A DNA stretch of 24,320 nt from Zetaproteobacteria bacterium (GCA_002747015.1 NVXI01000001.1:290562-314881); one strand, 5' to 3'. Positions 1-9,395 are shown, counted from the stretch's first letter. Notes: generated by a model not told the origin, from the sequence alone. Numbers and translations are program-made.

Positions 1-1461
1 AAGGAAGAACAATTACAAGAACCATTCTCATCATTTAGTGGTGGATGGCGCATGCGTGTGGCACTGGCCGCGGCCCTATTCGTAGAGCCGGAAATTCTCT
101 TGCTTGATGAACCAACAAACCATCTGGATTTAGAAGCAATCATGTGGTTAGAAGCATATCTAGCCGCCTACCCGCATACCCTTTTAATTATATCGCATGA
201 CCGTGAAGTTCTAAACAAATGTATCGATCATGTCGTACATGTCGATAAACAGAAACTCACGCTCTATACGGGCAATTACGACACATTCGAGCGCGAACGT
301 GCCGAACGCCTTGGCCTACAACAAAAGATGTTTGAAAAACAAAAGGCAGAGCGTGAACATATGCAAAAATTTGTTGATCGCTTTAAGGCGCAAGCCAGTA
401 AAGCCCGCCAAGCACAAAGCCGGATGAAAGCATTAGAGCGCATGGATATCGTCGATGCCGTGATTGCAGATCGCGCCGTCAGTTTTTCCTTTCCCAATCC
501 TGATAAAATCGCCTCACCTATGCTGTCGATTGATAAAGCAGATGTTGGATATACCGAAGGCAACCCAATATTATGTAACGTCCATGAAAGCATCGATCGC
601 GATGACCGTATCGCCATTTTAGGTGCCAACGGAAATGGTAAATCAACCATGATGAAATTGATTGCAGGAAAATTAGGCGTAATGGAAGGCAGTATTTTCC
701 GCTCCAACAAACTGCGTATCGGATATTTCTCGCAGCATCAAACAGAAGAACTGGACATGAACGCCACGCCTTACGAGGAAATGATGACCATGATGCGTCA
801 GAAATATCCAGAAGTAAGCCAGCCAGTTGTACGCGCAAAATTGGGGGCTTTTGGCTTTTCAAGAGATCTTGCAGATAATAAAATTTCAACATTAAGTGGC
901 GGCGAGAAAGCACGCCTTCTTTTCGCGTTTATGAGTTTTGACGCGCCGCACCTCCTCTTGCTGGATGAACCAACAAACCATCTAGACATTGATGCACGCG
1001 AAGCATTGGTTCAGGCGCTTAATGGTTATGAGGGGGCCATCATAATCGTCAGCCATGATCCAAACATGATTGAACGTGTCGCCGATCGCTTATGGTTGGT
1101 TAAAGATGGCGCATGCACACATTTCGATGGAGACCTTGAAGATTACCGTAAATTCACCATCCAATCCCGCCGTGATGAACGCAAAAATGACAAGAAAAAG
1201 AAGACTAAAAAGACCAAATCTACCACAAATGAAAATACCGAAGCATCTACCACTGCCACCATAGATAATAAGACGGTTAAGAAACTGGAACAAAAGATTG
1301 TCCGCCTTGAAAAAGAGAAAAAGCAGCTAGAAGAGATCATGGGCGATACGAAATTCTACAACGCCGAGAACAAGGACGCTGCAAAGACACAAGACGAATA
1401 CGCAAAAACCACAAAAGATTTAGAGACTTGTGAGAATTTATGGCTGGAGGCGCAAGGATAA
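1..1461 (+). CDS. ABC-F family ATPase, YheS-like (5' end outside window)
   Basis: Soluble twin-ATPase of the ABC-F family, whose members act on ribosomes or translation rather than transport. The reading frame is open from base 1, so the start lies upstream and 486 residues are visible. In order they show the ABC signature of domain 1 (FSGGWRMR, about residues 12-19), Walker B (LLLDEPTNHLD, about 34-44), a charged helical linker (about 90-150), Walker A of domain 2 (GANGNGKST, about 208-216), signature LSGGEKAR (about 298-305), a second DEPTNHLD motif, an H-loop (IVSHD), and a Lys-rich coiled-coil tail from about residue 390. The tail ending in a CENLWLEAQ-type sequence and the linker with AQSRMKALERM resemble E. 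coli YheS more than EttA or Uup; this subfamily call is from memory of the family. The next gene follows 84 bp downstream in the same direction. Confidence 0.93.
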   Translation, partial: KEEQLQEPFSSFSGGWRMRVALAAALFVEPEILLLDEPTNHLDLEAIMWLEAYLAAYPHTLLIISHDREVLNKCIDHVVHVDKQKLTLYTGNYDTFERERAERLGLQQKMFEKQKAEREHMQKFVDRFKAQASKARQAQSRMKALERMDIVDAVIADRAVSFSFPNPDKIASPMLSIDKADVGYTEGNPILCNVHESIDRDDRIAILGANGNGKSTMMKLIAGKLGVMEGSIFRSNKLRIGYFSQHQTEELDMNATPYEEMMTMMRQKYPEVSQPVVRAKLGAFGFSRDLADNKISTLSGGEKARLLFAFMSFDAPHLLLLDEPTNHLDIDAREALVQALNGYEGAIIIVSHDPNMIERVADRLWLVKDGACTHFDGDLEDYRKFTIQSRRDERKNDKKKKTKKTKSTTNENTEASTTATIDNKTVKKLEQKIVRLEKEKKQLEEIMGDTKFYNAENKDAAKTQDEYAKTTKDLETCENLWLEAQG

Positions 1462-1508
1462 GCGCCTGCCTATTATTTATACAAGTTCAATAGACGTTCA
1501 TTATACTC

Positions 1509-1537
1509 TTTTCATTTCACACCCATAACCTTATGAT
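1509..1537 (+). promoter_or_regulatory. Candidate promoter for pabA, predicting a leaderless transcript
   Basis: TTTTCA at 1509-1514 (4 of 6 to the -35 consensus) and TATGAT at 1532-1537 (5 of 6 to the -10) are separated by 17 bp. Transcription would begin about 1544-1546, at or beside the ATG at 1546. That ATG has no Shine-Dalgarno sequence, so the mRNA may be leaderless. This is inference from sequence matches only. Confidence 0.35.
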
Positions 1538-1545
1538 CCCTCTTT

Positions 1546-2148
1546 ATGATCTTGATTATAGATAATTATGATTCCTTTGTTTACAATCTGGCCCGATATG
1601 TTGAAAAATTGGGGCATAATCAAAGCGTTATACGTAATGATAAAATCACAATTGAAGAAATAGAAAAACGCGCACCTGACGCGATTATAATATCGCCCGG
1701 GCCATCGACCCCACAAAAGGCCGGAATAAGTATTGATATCGTAAAACGCCTTGGCCATAAAATCCCGATATTAGGGGTATGTTTGGGTCACCAGGCCATT
1801 GGCGAGGCATATGGCGGATCAACCACGCGCGCAAAAAAACCAGTCCACGGAAAGTCCAGCACGATAACACATGATGGATCAGCTCTATTTCGTAATATTC
1901 CCAACCAGATAAGTGTCGGGCGATACCACTCTTTAATCACAGACATACAAAAAGACAGCCCCCTGATCATTACCGCCCACAGTGATGATGACGATGAAAT
2001 AATGGCGATCCAACACAACACACATCCAGTTTTTGGTGTACAATTTCACCCTGAATCCATTCTGACAGAACAAGGATTTAACATCATTGAGAATTTTATT
2101 AATTACGCCCAGATTTGGCATACAGAACAAAGGATTCATATACCATGA
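1546..2148 (+). CDS. pabA: Glutamine amidotransferase component II (PabA/TrpG type)
   Basis: Class I glutamine amidotransferase subunit that would supply ammonia to a PabB or TrpE partner for aminodeoxychorismate (folate) or anthranilate (tryptophan) synthesis in the cytoplasm. The 200-residue length is normal. It opens with the family N-terminus (LIIDNYDSFVYNLARY), has the oxyanion motif SPGPSTP (50-56), the nucleophile Cys79 in GVCLGHQ, an HGK motif (101-103), and the His168/Glu170 pair in VQFHPES. All catalytic residues are present. No partner subunit is in the window, so PabA and TrpG cannot be told apart; many bacteria use one protein for both. No Shine-Dalgarno precedes the ATG. Its stop overlaps the start of the next gene (ATGA), implying translational coupling. 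Confidence 0.9.
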   Translation: MILIIDNYDSFVYNLARYVEKLGHNQSVIRNDKITIEEIEKRAPDAIIISPGPSTPQKAGISIDIVKRLGHKIPILGVCLGHQAIGEAYGGSTTRAKKPVHGKSSTITHDGSALFRNIPNQISVGRYHSLITDIQKDSPLIITAHSDDDDEIMAIQHNTHPVFGVQFHPESILTEQGFNIIENFINYAQIWHTEQRIHIP

Positions 2149-3071
2149 ATAACATCCATAAATTCACTGTTTATTTAGGATCATCCGGCCGCTGCCGCCC
2201 TATATTCAAAGAAACAGCAAAAGCATTGGGCAATTTAATTGGAGAGCATGGAAAATCTTTAATTTATGGTGGTATGGACGCAGGGTTAATGGGGATTGTC
2301 GCAAATAATGCCCTCTCATCAGGCGCACATGTCACGGGCATTATCCCAAAAAAACTAAAAGATAGCGAGCGCATCCATCCAGATTTAAACGAGACAATCC
2401 TTGTCCCTGATTTGTGGGAGCGTAAATTAAAAATGTTCCAGCGTGCCGATGCTATTATTGCTCTGGCCGGTGGGTTTGGCACAATTGATGAGGTTCTGGA
2501 AGCCCTATACTGGGCAGACTTGGGCGCACATGCAAAGCCAATTATTTTGGTGAACACAGACAATTATTGGGATGATTTTATTGCCTATCTCTATACCCTG
2601 CCCGACTTATCACGTGATCATTTAATTATCGCCGATAATGTCACGGATATATTTGATAAACTGCAAGACTGGACACCGCCTAAAATCACAGGTGATGTCG
2701 ATAATATGCCACATTTCGAGGATGAAATATTGTGCGACACAGACGAGCCAATCATCTTTGAAAAAACGAGCGTTAAAGATGGTTATTTCTTAGCCACGGC
2801 CTTAGGACTGAAACAACTTGATAAGCATCAACGCAATATTGGCTTACTGAACGATCAAGGGCAATTTGACAGTTTGATCCGCTGGATTTCACACGCACAA
2901 AAAGAATGCTTCATTACCGATCGTTGTACACAACTTTTCAATGTCGAAACAAGCCTCTTAGAACTACATAAAAAGCTAAAAGATCAGACCGCTATTCATA
3001 TAAATTTAGAAAAGGAAAAATGGGGGCCAAGCGAAACAAAAACCCATATTGAACTTCGGGAAACCGAATAG
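2145..3071 (+). CDS. LOG-family (lysine decarboxylase-like fold) protein with C-terminal extension
   Basis: Rossmann-type LOG protein; characterised members are cytokinin-riboside 5'-monophosphate phosphoribohydrolases or other nucleotide N-glycosidases. I chose the ATG at 2145 (308 residues) over one 30 bases upstream because AAGGA lies 10 nt before it and it overlaps the pabA stop as ATGA. The N-terminal part (1-180) has GGMDAGLMG (42-50), WERK (91-94) and the GGFGTIDE signature (109-116), so the nucleotide-hydrolase site looks intact. Family members are usually about 180-220 residues; here about 110 more follow. Residues 201-280 look like a second, partial copy of the LOG C-terminal half, lacking the GGxGT motif. 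The gene converges on the EIIA-like gene with one base between stop codons. The substrate is not predictable. Confidence 0.85.
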   Translation: MNNIHKFTVYLGSSGRCRPIFKETAKALGNLIGEHGKSLIYGGMDAGLMGIVANNALSSGAHVTGIIPKKLKDSERIHPDLNETILVPDLWERKLKMFQRADAIIALAGGFGTIDEVLEALYWADLGAHAKPIILVNTDNYWDDFIAYLYTLPDLSRDHLIIADNVTDIFDKLQDWTPPKITGDVDNMPHFEDEILCDTDEPIIFEKTSVKDGYFLATALGLKQLDKHQRNIGLLNDQGQFDSLIRWISHAQKECFITDRCTQLFNVETSLLELHKKLKDQTAIHINLEKEKWGPSETKTHIELRETE

Positions 3072-3072
3072 A

Positions 3073-3459
3073 TTAAGGGCTTAACCAGCTAATGCCTTTA
3101 CGCCCTTCATCTCTCGCAAGTTTTGCGAGATCTTCGAGTTCAAGGTACTCGCGCTGCTCAACAACTTTACAAAGCATGGTTAAATTCACGCCATGCAACA
3201 CCTGAATATTCTCTTTATCAATAATGGACATCATAATCAGCCCTGCGGGAGCAGCCGCACTATCAGTGAATACTAGAACGCCTGCACCTTCATCAACACT
3301 GGAAATCGCCTCCAAAATTGCCTGACGTTGCGCCTTCACATCTTCATCAATAGAAATAGAAACAGCACATATCTGCTTCTGTTTTCCGGTCATGCATTGT
3401 AGAGCAACCAAAATTGCTTCGGGTAGAATATCAAAACCTACAACAACCAATCCAATCAT
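3073..3459 (-). CDS. Mannose-type PTS EIIA-like protein, phospho-histidine missing
   Basis: Small cytoplasmic protein (128 residues) with the fold pattern of mannose-family PTS EIIA domains: an MIGLVVV first strand, an AVSIS strand followed by an acidic helix, VLVFTD, and GVNLTMLCKVVE matching the family's GVNxPM segment. A functional EIIA carries the phosphorylated His in a THG-type motif just after the first strand, near residue 10. Here that position reads GFD and no His is nearby; the family's TDxxGGTP motif is degraded to TDSAAAPAG. I infer a non-phosphorylatable, perhaps regulatory homologue. I chose the ATG at 3459 rather than the TTG before it because AAGGA lies 6 nt upstream. Alphaproteobacteria often keep mannose-type EIIA with HPr and HPr kinase, but none is visible here. 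Confidence 0.75.
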   Translation of the reverse strand: MIGLVVVGFDILPEAILVALQCMTGKQKQICAVSISIDEDVKAQRQAILEAISSVDEGAGVLVFTDSAAAPAGLIMMSIIDKENIQVLHGVNLTMLCKVVEQREYLELEDLAKLARDEGRKGISWLSP

Positions 3460-3512
3460 CAATATTCCTTAGAAATAATTACGAAAAAAGTTCAGAGAAA
3501 ACAAAATATAAC

Positions 3513-4538
3513 CTAGTGCACTGTTGGTGTATTCAACTCTTTCAACATAGCTGAAAAATGCGCTAATTGCACCTCATTCAAGGGATCAGTTAAAAGGTCG
3601 GCTCTTACAATCGCATCATCACGCAACTGCATCAAAGTCCTAGGATCCTCAGAAGCCGAAATAACAGTAACATTATACACAGGCGTTGCATAAGTCACAC
3701 CCGGTGCCGAACTCGGCGGTGCATTTTTCGCTTCAATCGTTGTAAGCTGTTCAAACAACTCTGGATCACTCGTCTTCAGCTCGGCGCGATATAATTCTGC
3801 CAATTCAATAACCCGTTGAATTTTTTCATCTGGTTCAAAACCACCAAGCTCACAGCATTTAACATGATCACGCCAATAAGCCATACCCGTTGTACGTGGG
3901 CTTGTATTCGTTTCATCTTGAACACCAATAGACGTTGCAATAATTGCGGCCTTCTCCTCCATAGTTAAACCACCTTCTTCTCCATCCCTACCCAAATATA
4001 ACGGACTTTCAGGGTCTACAGCACATATCATCGCCTTAACAGTACCCCGATTATTTGTTTCTATATCGATTATTTTGTGTTCATAGATTGGGTTAAGAGA
4101 GACCTCTCTTTTTGAAAAATCTCTAATATTATTGCAAATACGTGAAGTAAAATCACGACCGGAATGTTCATCTGCACTAATTTCGTCGACAATCCCTGGT
4201 AAAGAACCATCTCCACCTTCTGTCGGTAATGCTCCCATTGCTACACCAAGTTTATCGGGCGTACCGCGATAATGCCGATCCTTACAAAATGCACCTTTTT
4301 CCCAACCATTCGCTTTACCAGCATATTTTTCATCCATTTCAGATGCAGGGTCAGTGATAAGAGACCCATAACCGAATGTACGGAATCCACCTGTTAACTC
4401 AATATCATCAATTATAACATCACAGTCGTCATCCGATATATTTAGAAAACGTTGCAAATCTGTGCGAACCAAAGCACGTCCATCATCACCAAGGTCATAT
4501 GATTTTTTTGCTACTTGAGAAAAATTATTCTGTGCCAT
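3513..4538 (-). CDS. ChaC-like gamma-glutamylcyclotransferase with N- and C-terminal extensions
   Basis: The central region matches the ChaC family, cytoplasmic enzymes that release 5-oxoproline and Cys-Gly from glutathione. Visible signs are the substrate-loop motif FGYGSL (55-60), the YRGTPDKLG segment (90-98), GIVDEI (115-120), a KRE motif whose Glu145 fits the catalytic acid, and the later AVDPESPLYLG (173-183) and AIIATSIG stretch typical of ChaC C-terminal halves. The core spans about residues 50-250. ChaC proteins are usually 180-230 residues; this one has 341, with about 50 extra at the N-terminus and 90 at the C-terminus that I do not recognise. No signal peptide. The Shine-Dalgarno is weak. 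Upstream on the same strand is a lipoprotein gene 105 bp away; nothing in the context points to a particular glutathione pathway. Confidence 0.75.
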   Translation of the reverse strand: MAQNNFSQVAKKSYDLGDDGRALVRTDLQRFLNISDDDCDVIIDDIELTGGFRTFGYGSLITDPASEMDEKYAGKANGWEKGAFCKDRHYRGTPDKLGVAMGALPTEGGDGSLPGIVDEISADEHSGRDFTSRICNNIRDFSKREVSLNPIYEHKIIDIETNNRGTVKAMICAVDPESPLYLGRDGEEGGLTMEEKAAIIATSIGVQDETNTSPRTTGMAYWRDHVKCCELGGFEPDEKIQRVIELAELYRAELKTSDPELFEQLTTIEAKNAPPSSAPGVTYATPVYNVTVISASEDPRTLMQLRDDAIVRADLLTDPLNEVQLAHFSAMLKELNTPTVH

Positions 4539-4576
4539 ATATCTAGCCCCAATACTCTCTTATTATTTTAAAACAT

Positions 4577-4603
4577 ACTATAACAACAAAATATTTATGG
4601 CAA
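4577..4603 (-). promoter_or_regulatory. Candidate promoter for the ChaC-like gene
   Basis: On the - strand TTGCCA (4603-4598, 5 of 6) and TATAGT (4582-4577, 5 of 6) are 15 bp apart, 39 bases upstream of the ATG at 4538. The spacer is short for a sigma-70 type promoter and the surroundings are AT-rich, so a chance match is quite possible. Confidence 0.3.
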
Positions 4604-4643
4604 TTATAATGAAAAATGAACAGCAACGAAGTATTGCTTAGTC

Positions 4644-5402
4644 CTATATTGATAAATACTCAACGCCTGATGCTTTTTGTTCTTGCAGCTCTGTCATATA
4701 GCCTGAAACTTCCTTCACAATGAGATTGACCATATTCTTTTGTAATAGCATCTGCAAATTTTGTTCCGCCCGCATTCCAATATTAAATGTATCTGCAAGC
4801 TCAACCTCCATCGCTAGAATAGCCAAGTTTTCGTAATTTTTTTCAATGGCACCCTGAAGTTTTTCCGCCAAATCACCCTCATCAAACGGAACATTCATTT
4901 GCTTCAAAATCATGCTGCTATTTTCAAAAAATTGACTTGTCCATTCATCCGTCACTGCAAAAAAACGCTCAACAGGGTAAAGTGCTTTTACATCATCCAT
5001 ATGCGTAGATGCCAATGTCACCATAAGTTTTTTAAACGTCGCATGGTCTGATGGATTTTGATGTATTCTATTCGCATAACCGTGCAAGACCTTATTATCA
5101 TCCCGACACCCGAATAAAGTCTCCAGCTCTTTTGTACGTATTTTCTTAAATGACTGAATTTGTTCAGATAAATTCTTACCCTCAGTTTCAATATCCTTAT
5201 CCTGAAACAAATTATATGTATAATTTCCACCAGAAAGAAGGCGTTCATACGTATCATTAATGGCAAGATCATCAACAAGAGTTGTATTACATACATTCAT
5301 CTCTGCTTGGTTTTCTTGCTCAACACCATTAAAAGCACATCCTGAAAGCGTCAACCATAACGCCGCAACACTCCCCGTTATACTTGCTTTCATCTTATCC
5401 AT
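4644..5402 (-). CDS. Predicted lipoprotein of unknown function
   Basis: I do not recognise this 252-residue protein. The N-terminus has Lys3 and Lys5, a hydrophobic stretch (about 7-19) and a lipobox LSGC at 19-22, so it should be exported, processed by signal peptidase II and lipidated on Cys22. The mature part is rich in charged helices, has no further membrane segment, and shows no catalytic motif that I can name. The C-terminal third (about 190-245) is predicted helical and Gln/Glu-rich. The start at 5402 is preferred because AGGG lies 7 nt upstream; an ATG three codons later is the alternative. It lies just beyond the atp operon terminator on the same strand and is probably transcribed separately. 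Confidence 0.75.
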   Translation of the reverse strand: MDKMKASITGSVAALWLTLSGCAFNGVEQENQAEMNVCNTTLVDDLAINDTYERLLSGGNYTYNLFQDKDIETEGKNLSEQIQSFKKIRTKELETLFGCRDDNKVLHGYANRIHQNPSDHATFKKLMVTLASTHMDDVKALYPVERFFAVTDEWTSQFFENSSMILKQMNVPFDEGDLAEKLQGAIEKNYENLAILAMEVELADTFNIGMRAEQNLQMLLQKNMVNLIVKEVSGYMTELQEQKASGVEYLSI

Positions 5403-5473
5403 AGAAACACCCTGATTGTTTTTTCTTTATGGCACTAAAACACCAGATTATTGCAATTATGTCAAGAAAAGCA

Positions 5474-5499
5474 AAAGCTGCGCAAAAAAGCGCAGCTTT
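5474..5499 (-). terminator. Intrinsic terminator of the atp operon
   Basis: A perfect 10-bp inverted repeat, AAAGCTGCGC (5474-5483) and GCGCAGCTTT (5490-5499), flanks a 6-nt loop. On the - strand it is followed by a T-rich run (TGCTTTTCTT). It lies 28 bases after the atpC stop codon and is well placed to end the F1 operon before the lipoprotein gene. Confidence 0.85.
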
Positions 5500-5526
5500 A
5501 TAAAAACAATTCAATTTGATTATATG

Positions 5527-5937
5527 TTAAGCAGAAACAGCGTTTAACTTCGCCTGTGTCAGACTGATTTTGGCCTGTACACGTTTTTTATCTTCTGCCC
5601 CTTCAGACATTTCAAGATCCTCTGCTAGATCTGCAAGATATTGCTCAAGGCTTTCCTTGTTCAAATCTTTCACATCAATCGCCTCTTCTGCCAAAATGGT
5701 ACAGCTCTGTGCCGTCACATCGGCAAAGCCACCCGCGATAAAAATTTCACGAACATCACTTGTGCCTTGTTCCTTATGTAGGCGAACAACGCCCGCACGC
5801 AAGGATGAAACCAAAGAACAATGACCAGACGCAACACCAAAGGCACCATCATCACCAGGGATTTCTACCAGATACATTGCCTCCGATACAAGTTTTGCCG
5901 CAGGTGATACCAGTTCAAAATTGATTACGTTGTTCAT
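5527..5937 (-). CDS. atpC: F1 ATP synthase epsilon subunit
   Basis: Central-stalk epsilon subunit, which links the gamma rotor to the c-ring and restrains ATP hydrolysis at the inner membrane. The 136 residues start with NFELVSPAAKLVSEA and contain the beta-sandwich signature IPGDDGAFGVASGHCSLVSSL, FIAGGFADV, and a C-terminal two-helix region with the usual LAEEAIDV-type turn. Length is normal. I start at the ATG at 5937 because AGGAAAG lies 8 nt before it; an in-frame ATG 30 bases upstream has no Shine-Dalgarno and would add an atypical charged leader. It is the last gene of the operon and is set off from atpD by 135 bp containing a hairpin element (5980-6064), which is unusually long spacing for this pair. 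Confidence 0.95.
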   Translation of the reverse strand: MNNVINFELVSPAAKLVSEAMYLVEIPGDDGAFGVASGHCSLVSSLRAGVVRLHKEQGTSDVREIFIAGGFADVTAQSCTILAEEAIDVKDLNKESLEQYLADLAEDLEMSEGAEDKKRVQAKISLTQAKLNAVSA

Positions 5938-5979
5938 TTCTACTTTCCTAACTTCTTTGCTCGCCATTGAAAAACAAAC

Positions 5980-6064
5980 GGCATTTATGTATGGCTAGGC
6001 AAATTACGATACAGCGTATATTGATACGTAAACCGTAATCTAACAACATCCATACTTGAATGCC
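5980..6064 (-). repeat. Structured hairpin element between atpD and atpC
   Basis: Outer arms at 5980-5994 and 6050-6064 are complementary at 13 of 15 positions. Nested inside are ATTACG (6003-6008) with CGTAAT (6034-6039), and an innermost hairpin of CGTAT (6015-6019), a 4-nt loop and ATACG (6024-6028). The core and the preceding AGGCAA (5997-6002) also occur in the element at 18449-18548. It would be transcribed within the atp mRNA. It may be a dispersed palindromic intergenic repeat and may act on RNA processing or on the level of AtpC; both roles are inference. Confidence 0.6.
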
Positions 6065-6072
6065 TGACGTTT

Positions 6073-7521
<1,449 letters not shown>

Positions 7522-7566
7522 TCATCACTACGAAATAGTGTTTAAACTATAAAATCCAAATTATTT

Positions 7567-8439
7567 CTACTTTTTAATCGTCATCAAGGCGTCTGCCTCT
7601 TCATTCGTCATCACAACAAAACTAGGCTTTAGATGTGTCGCCTTTGCTTCTTGAAATTTTTTCTCAAAAACAGGGATAGCACGCAATCGAGCAAGAACAT
7701 CCACGGCCAATGTTCTTCCTGCCACGCTGTCACTCGGATAATGAACACCGGCGATTTCACGTCTATGTGCAACATCAATGGCCAATTGTTTATATTTAGC
7801 TTCATTTTCAGGATCAAATTCAGAAAGCACCAACGCAATCATATACGTTTGCGATGCATGCCCTGACGGATATGCTGCATGTGCAGGATTTGGAATAACA
7901 GTCTCAAGATCCGCATCAAGTTGCGATGGGCGCGGACGTGAAAAATGCTTTTTACGTTCCAAAATAAAATATCTATGATCAACGTCAATCATCGAAAGTA
8001 GAGCAACCGTATTGTAGCTCCCAATGTTCAAAAGTCCTTCTTTGGCAAAAAATGTCTGCGGATTTTGTGCCTCATTTTCGAAATGAATGCGCATAATGCT
8101 ATCATCGTTGCGTTTACTCAACACCCATTCCCTTAAGGAAATAAGCTCATCTTTTGTGATTTGAGATGAATTTTCAGGTGGCGGTGCAACATCGAACACA
8201 TCAGACCGGCTAAGAATCATAGGACCTGTCTTAATAAAATTAAGGAATTTTTCACCCCACTTATGATCCTCGAATTTAATTTCATTGATACGCGTTTCAT
8301 CATCAGAATTCTCGGCATTAACCTTCGAATCGGCAAAAACAAACGAAGAAGCAGAAAAACATATAGACACCGTAACCAAACTCAGCAGTAAAAAACTGCA
8401 AAAACGATAAGCTCCACCTTTATTCTTCAAACTATTCAT
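7567..8439 (-). CDS. Exported PAP2-family acid phosphatase inserted in the atp operon
   Basis: A PAP2 / class A non-specific acid phosphatase-type enzyme, likely to dephosphorylate phosphomonoesters or lipid phosphates outside the cytoplasm. The 290-residue protein begins with a signal peptide (basic start, hydrophobic 14-32, probable cleavage after VFA at 34-36). All three family motifs are visible: K163-x6-R170-P171, PSGH at 191-194, and R227 followed by x5-H233-x3-D237. The Ser of the canonical third motif is Arg, as in several PAP2 subgroups. No transmembrane bundle is present, so it is the soluble type. I start at 8439 because AAGGAG lies 6 nt upstream; an ATG 24 bases earlier lacks a site and would weaken the signal peptide. 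It lies 44 bp after the atpG stop and 57 bp before atpD, so it probably shares their transcript. Confidence 0.88.
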   Translation of the reverse strand: MNSLKNKGGAYRFCSFLLLSLVTVSICFSASSFVFADSKVNAENSDDETRINEIKFEDHKWGEKFLNFIKTGPMILSRSDVFDVAPPPENSSQITKDELISLREWVLSKRNDDSIMRIHFENEAQNPQTFFAKEGLLNIGSYNTVALLSMIDVDHRYFILERKKHFSRPRPSQLDADLETVIPNPAHAAYPSGHASQTYMIALVLSEFDPENEAKYKQLAIDVAHRREIAGVHYPSDSVAGRTLAVDVLARLRAIPVFEKKFQEAKATHLKPSFVVMTNEEADALMTIKK

Positions 8440-8483
8440 ATCTCTCTCCTTATACCAAATCATTAAATCATTAAACCACTAAA

Positions 8484-9392
8484 TTACTGAAGTGCTTCCG
8501 ATCCGGAAATGATCTCGATCAACTCTTTGGTAATATAAGCTTGACGCGCACGGTTGTATCTAAGGGTTAAATCATTAATCATATCCCCCGCATTACGCGT
8601 TGCATTATCCATCGCCGTCATCCTTGCGGCCTGTTCACCCGCAGCACTATCAAGCATAGAGCGGAAAATTTGAACACCAAGGTTGCGCGGCAATAATTTT
8701 GCCAAAATTTCTTCTTCTGTTGGCTCAAAACTATATGGAGATTTAAGCTGTAAAACTTCATCATCCGTCTCATTTGCCACTTCTTCTTCATCAACAGCAC
8801 GAAACGGTATCAGCTGTATAGATGACGGTTCTTGAACAAGAATTGAACGGAAATCATTGTAAACAAGACTACAAATATCAAATTCTCCAGCTTCAAAACG
8901 CGTCAGAATAAATTCACAAACGGCATTTGCATCGGCATATTCAACGCCCTTTTTACCAAAAAATTCTTTAAAAGAATGAATAATTTGCACACCAAACTCA
9001 CGCGACAAAAGATCATAGCCCTTGCGTCCAACACAAATAATAGAGACATCTTTACCTTGCTTTTGCAAAGCGTAAATCTGCTCACGTGCCTTTTTAACCG
9101 CACTGGAGTTAAAACCACCACAAAGCCCACGATCTGCAGTCACCACCACAATCAGATGTTTTTGATCTGCACCAGTGCCAGCCAATAACTTAGGACTCGC
9201 AGCATTAACAACCACATTCGCAGATAAACGCGAAAGCATACCCGCCATAGAACGTGCATAAGGTTGTGATGCCTCGGCCTGCTCTTGTGCACGACGAAGT
9301 TTTGACGCCGCCACCATTTTCATGGCGCTCGTGATTTTTCTGGTTGATGTAACCGATTTAATACGGTCGCGATAATCTCTTAGATTTGGCAT
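8484..9392 (-). CDS. atpG: F1 ATP synthase gamma subunit
   Basis: Rotor shaft subunit that turns inside the alpha3beta3 hexamer. The 302 residues begin with the conserved [21 protein letters not shown] and [12 protein letters not shown] coiled-coil helix, have the central [14 protein letters not shown] strand-helix, and end with a long helix carrying [16 protein letters not shown] and [19 protein letters not shown], all hallmark sequences. Residues about 195-225 form an acidic loop ([13 protein letters not shown]), longer than in E. coli, a common kind of variation in alphaproteobacteria. The gene starts 3 bp after the atpA stop, and its weak Shine-Dalgarno (GAGG, about 11 nt upstream) lies within atpA, which implies translational coupling. 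Confidence 0.97.
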   Translation of the reverse strand: MPNLRDYRDRIKSVTSTRKITSAMKMVAASKLRRAQEQAEASQPYARSMAGMLSRLSANVVVNAASPKLLAGTGADQKHLIVVVTADRGLCGGFNSSAVKKAREQIYALQKQGKDVSIICVGRKGYDLLSREFGVQIIHSFKEFFGKKGVEYADANAVCEFILTRFEAGEFDICSLVYNDFRSILVQEPSSIQLIPFRAVDEEEVANETDDEVLQLKSPYSFEPTEEEILAKLLPRNLGVQIFRSMLDSAAGEQAARMTAMDNATRNAGDMINDLTLRYNRARQAYITKELIEIISGSEALQ

Positions 9393-9395
9393 GTT

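Noticed and set aside
7526..7540. Small hairpin CACTA-CGAAA-TAGTG upstream of the atpD ribosome-binding site
   Set aside because: A 5-bp stem is too weak to claim regulation and it does not cover the binding site.
8450..8475. Short direct repeat of AAATCATT before the PAP2 gene
   Set aside because: Two copies of an AT-rich octamer can easily arise by chance; no further copies or structure.
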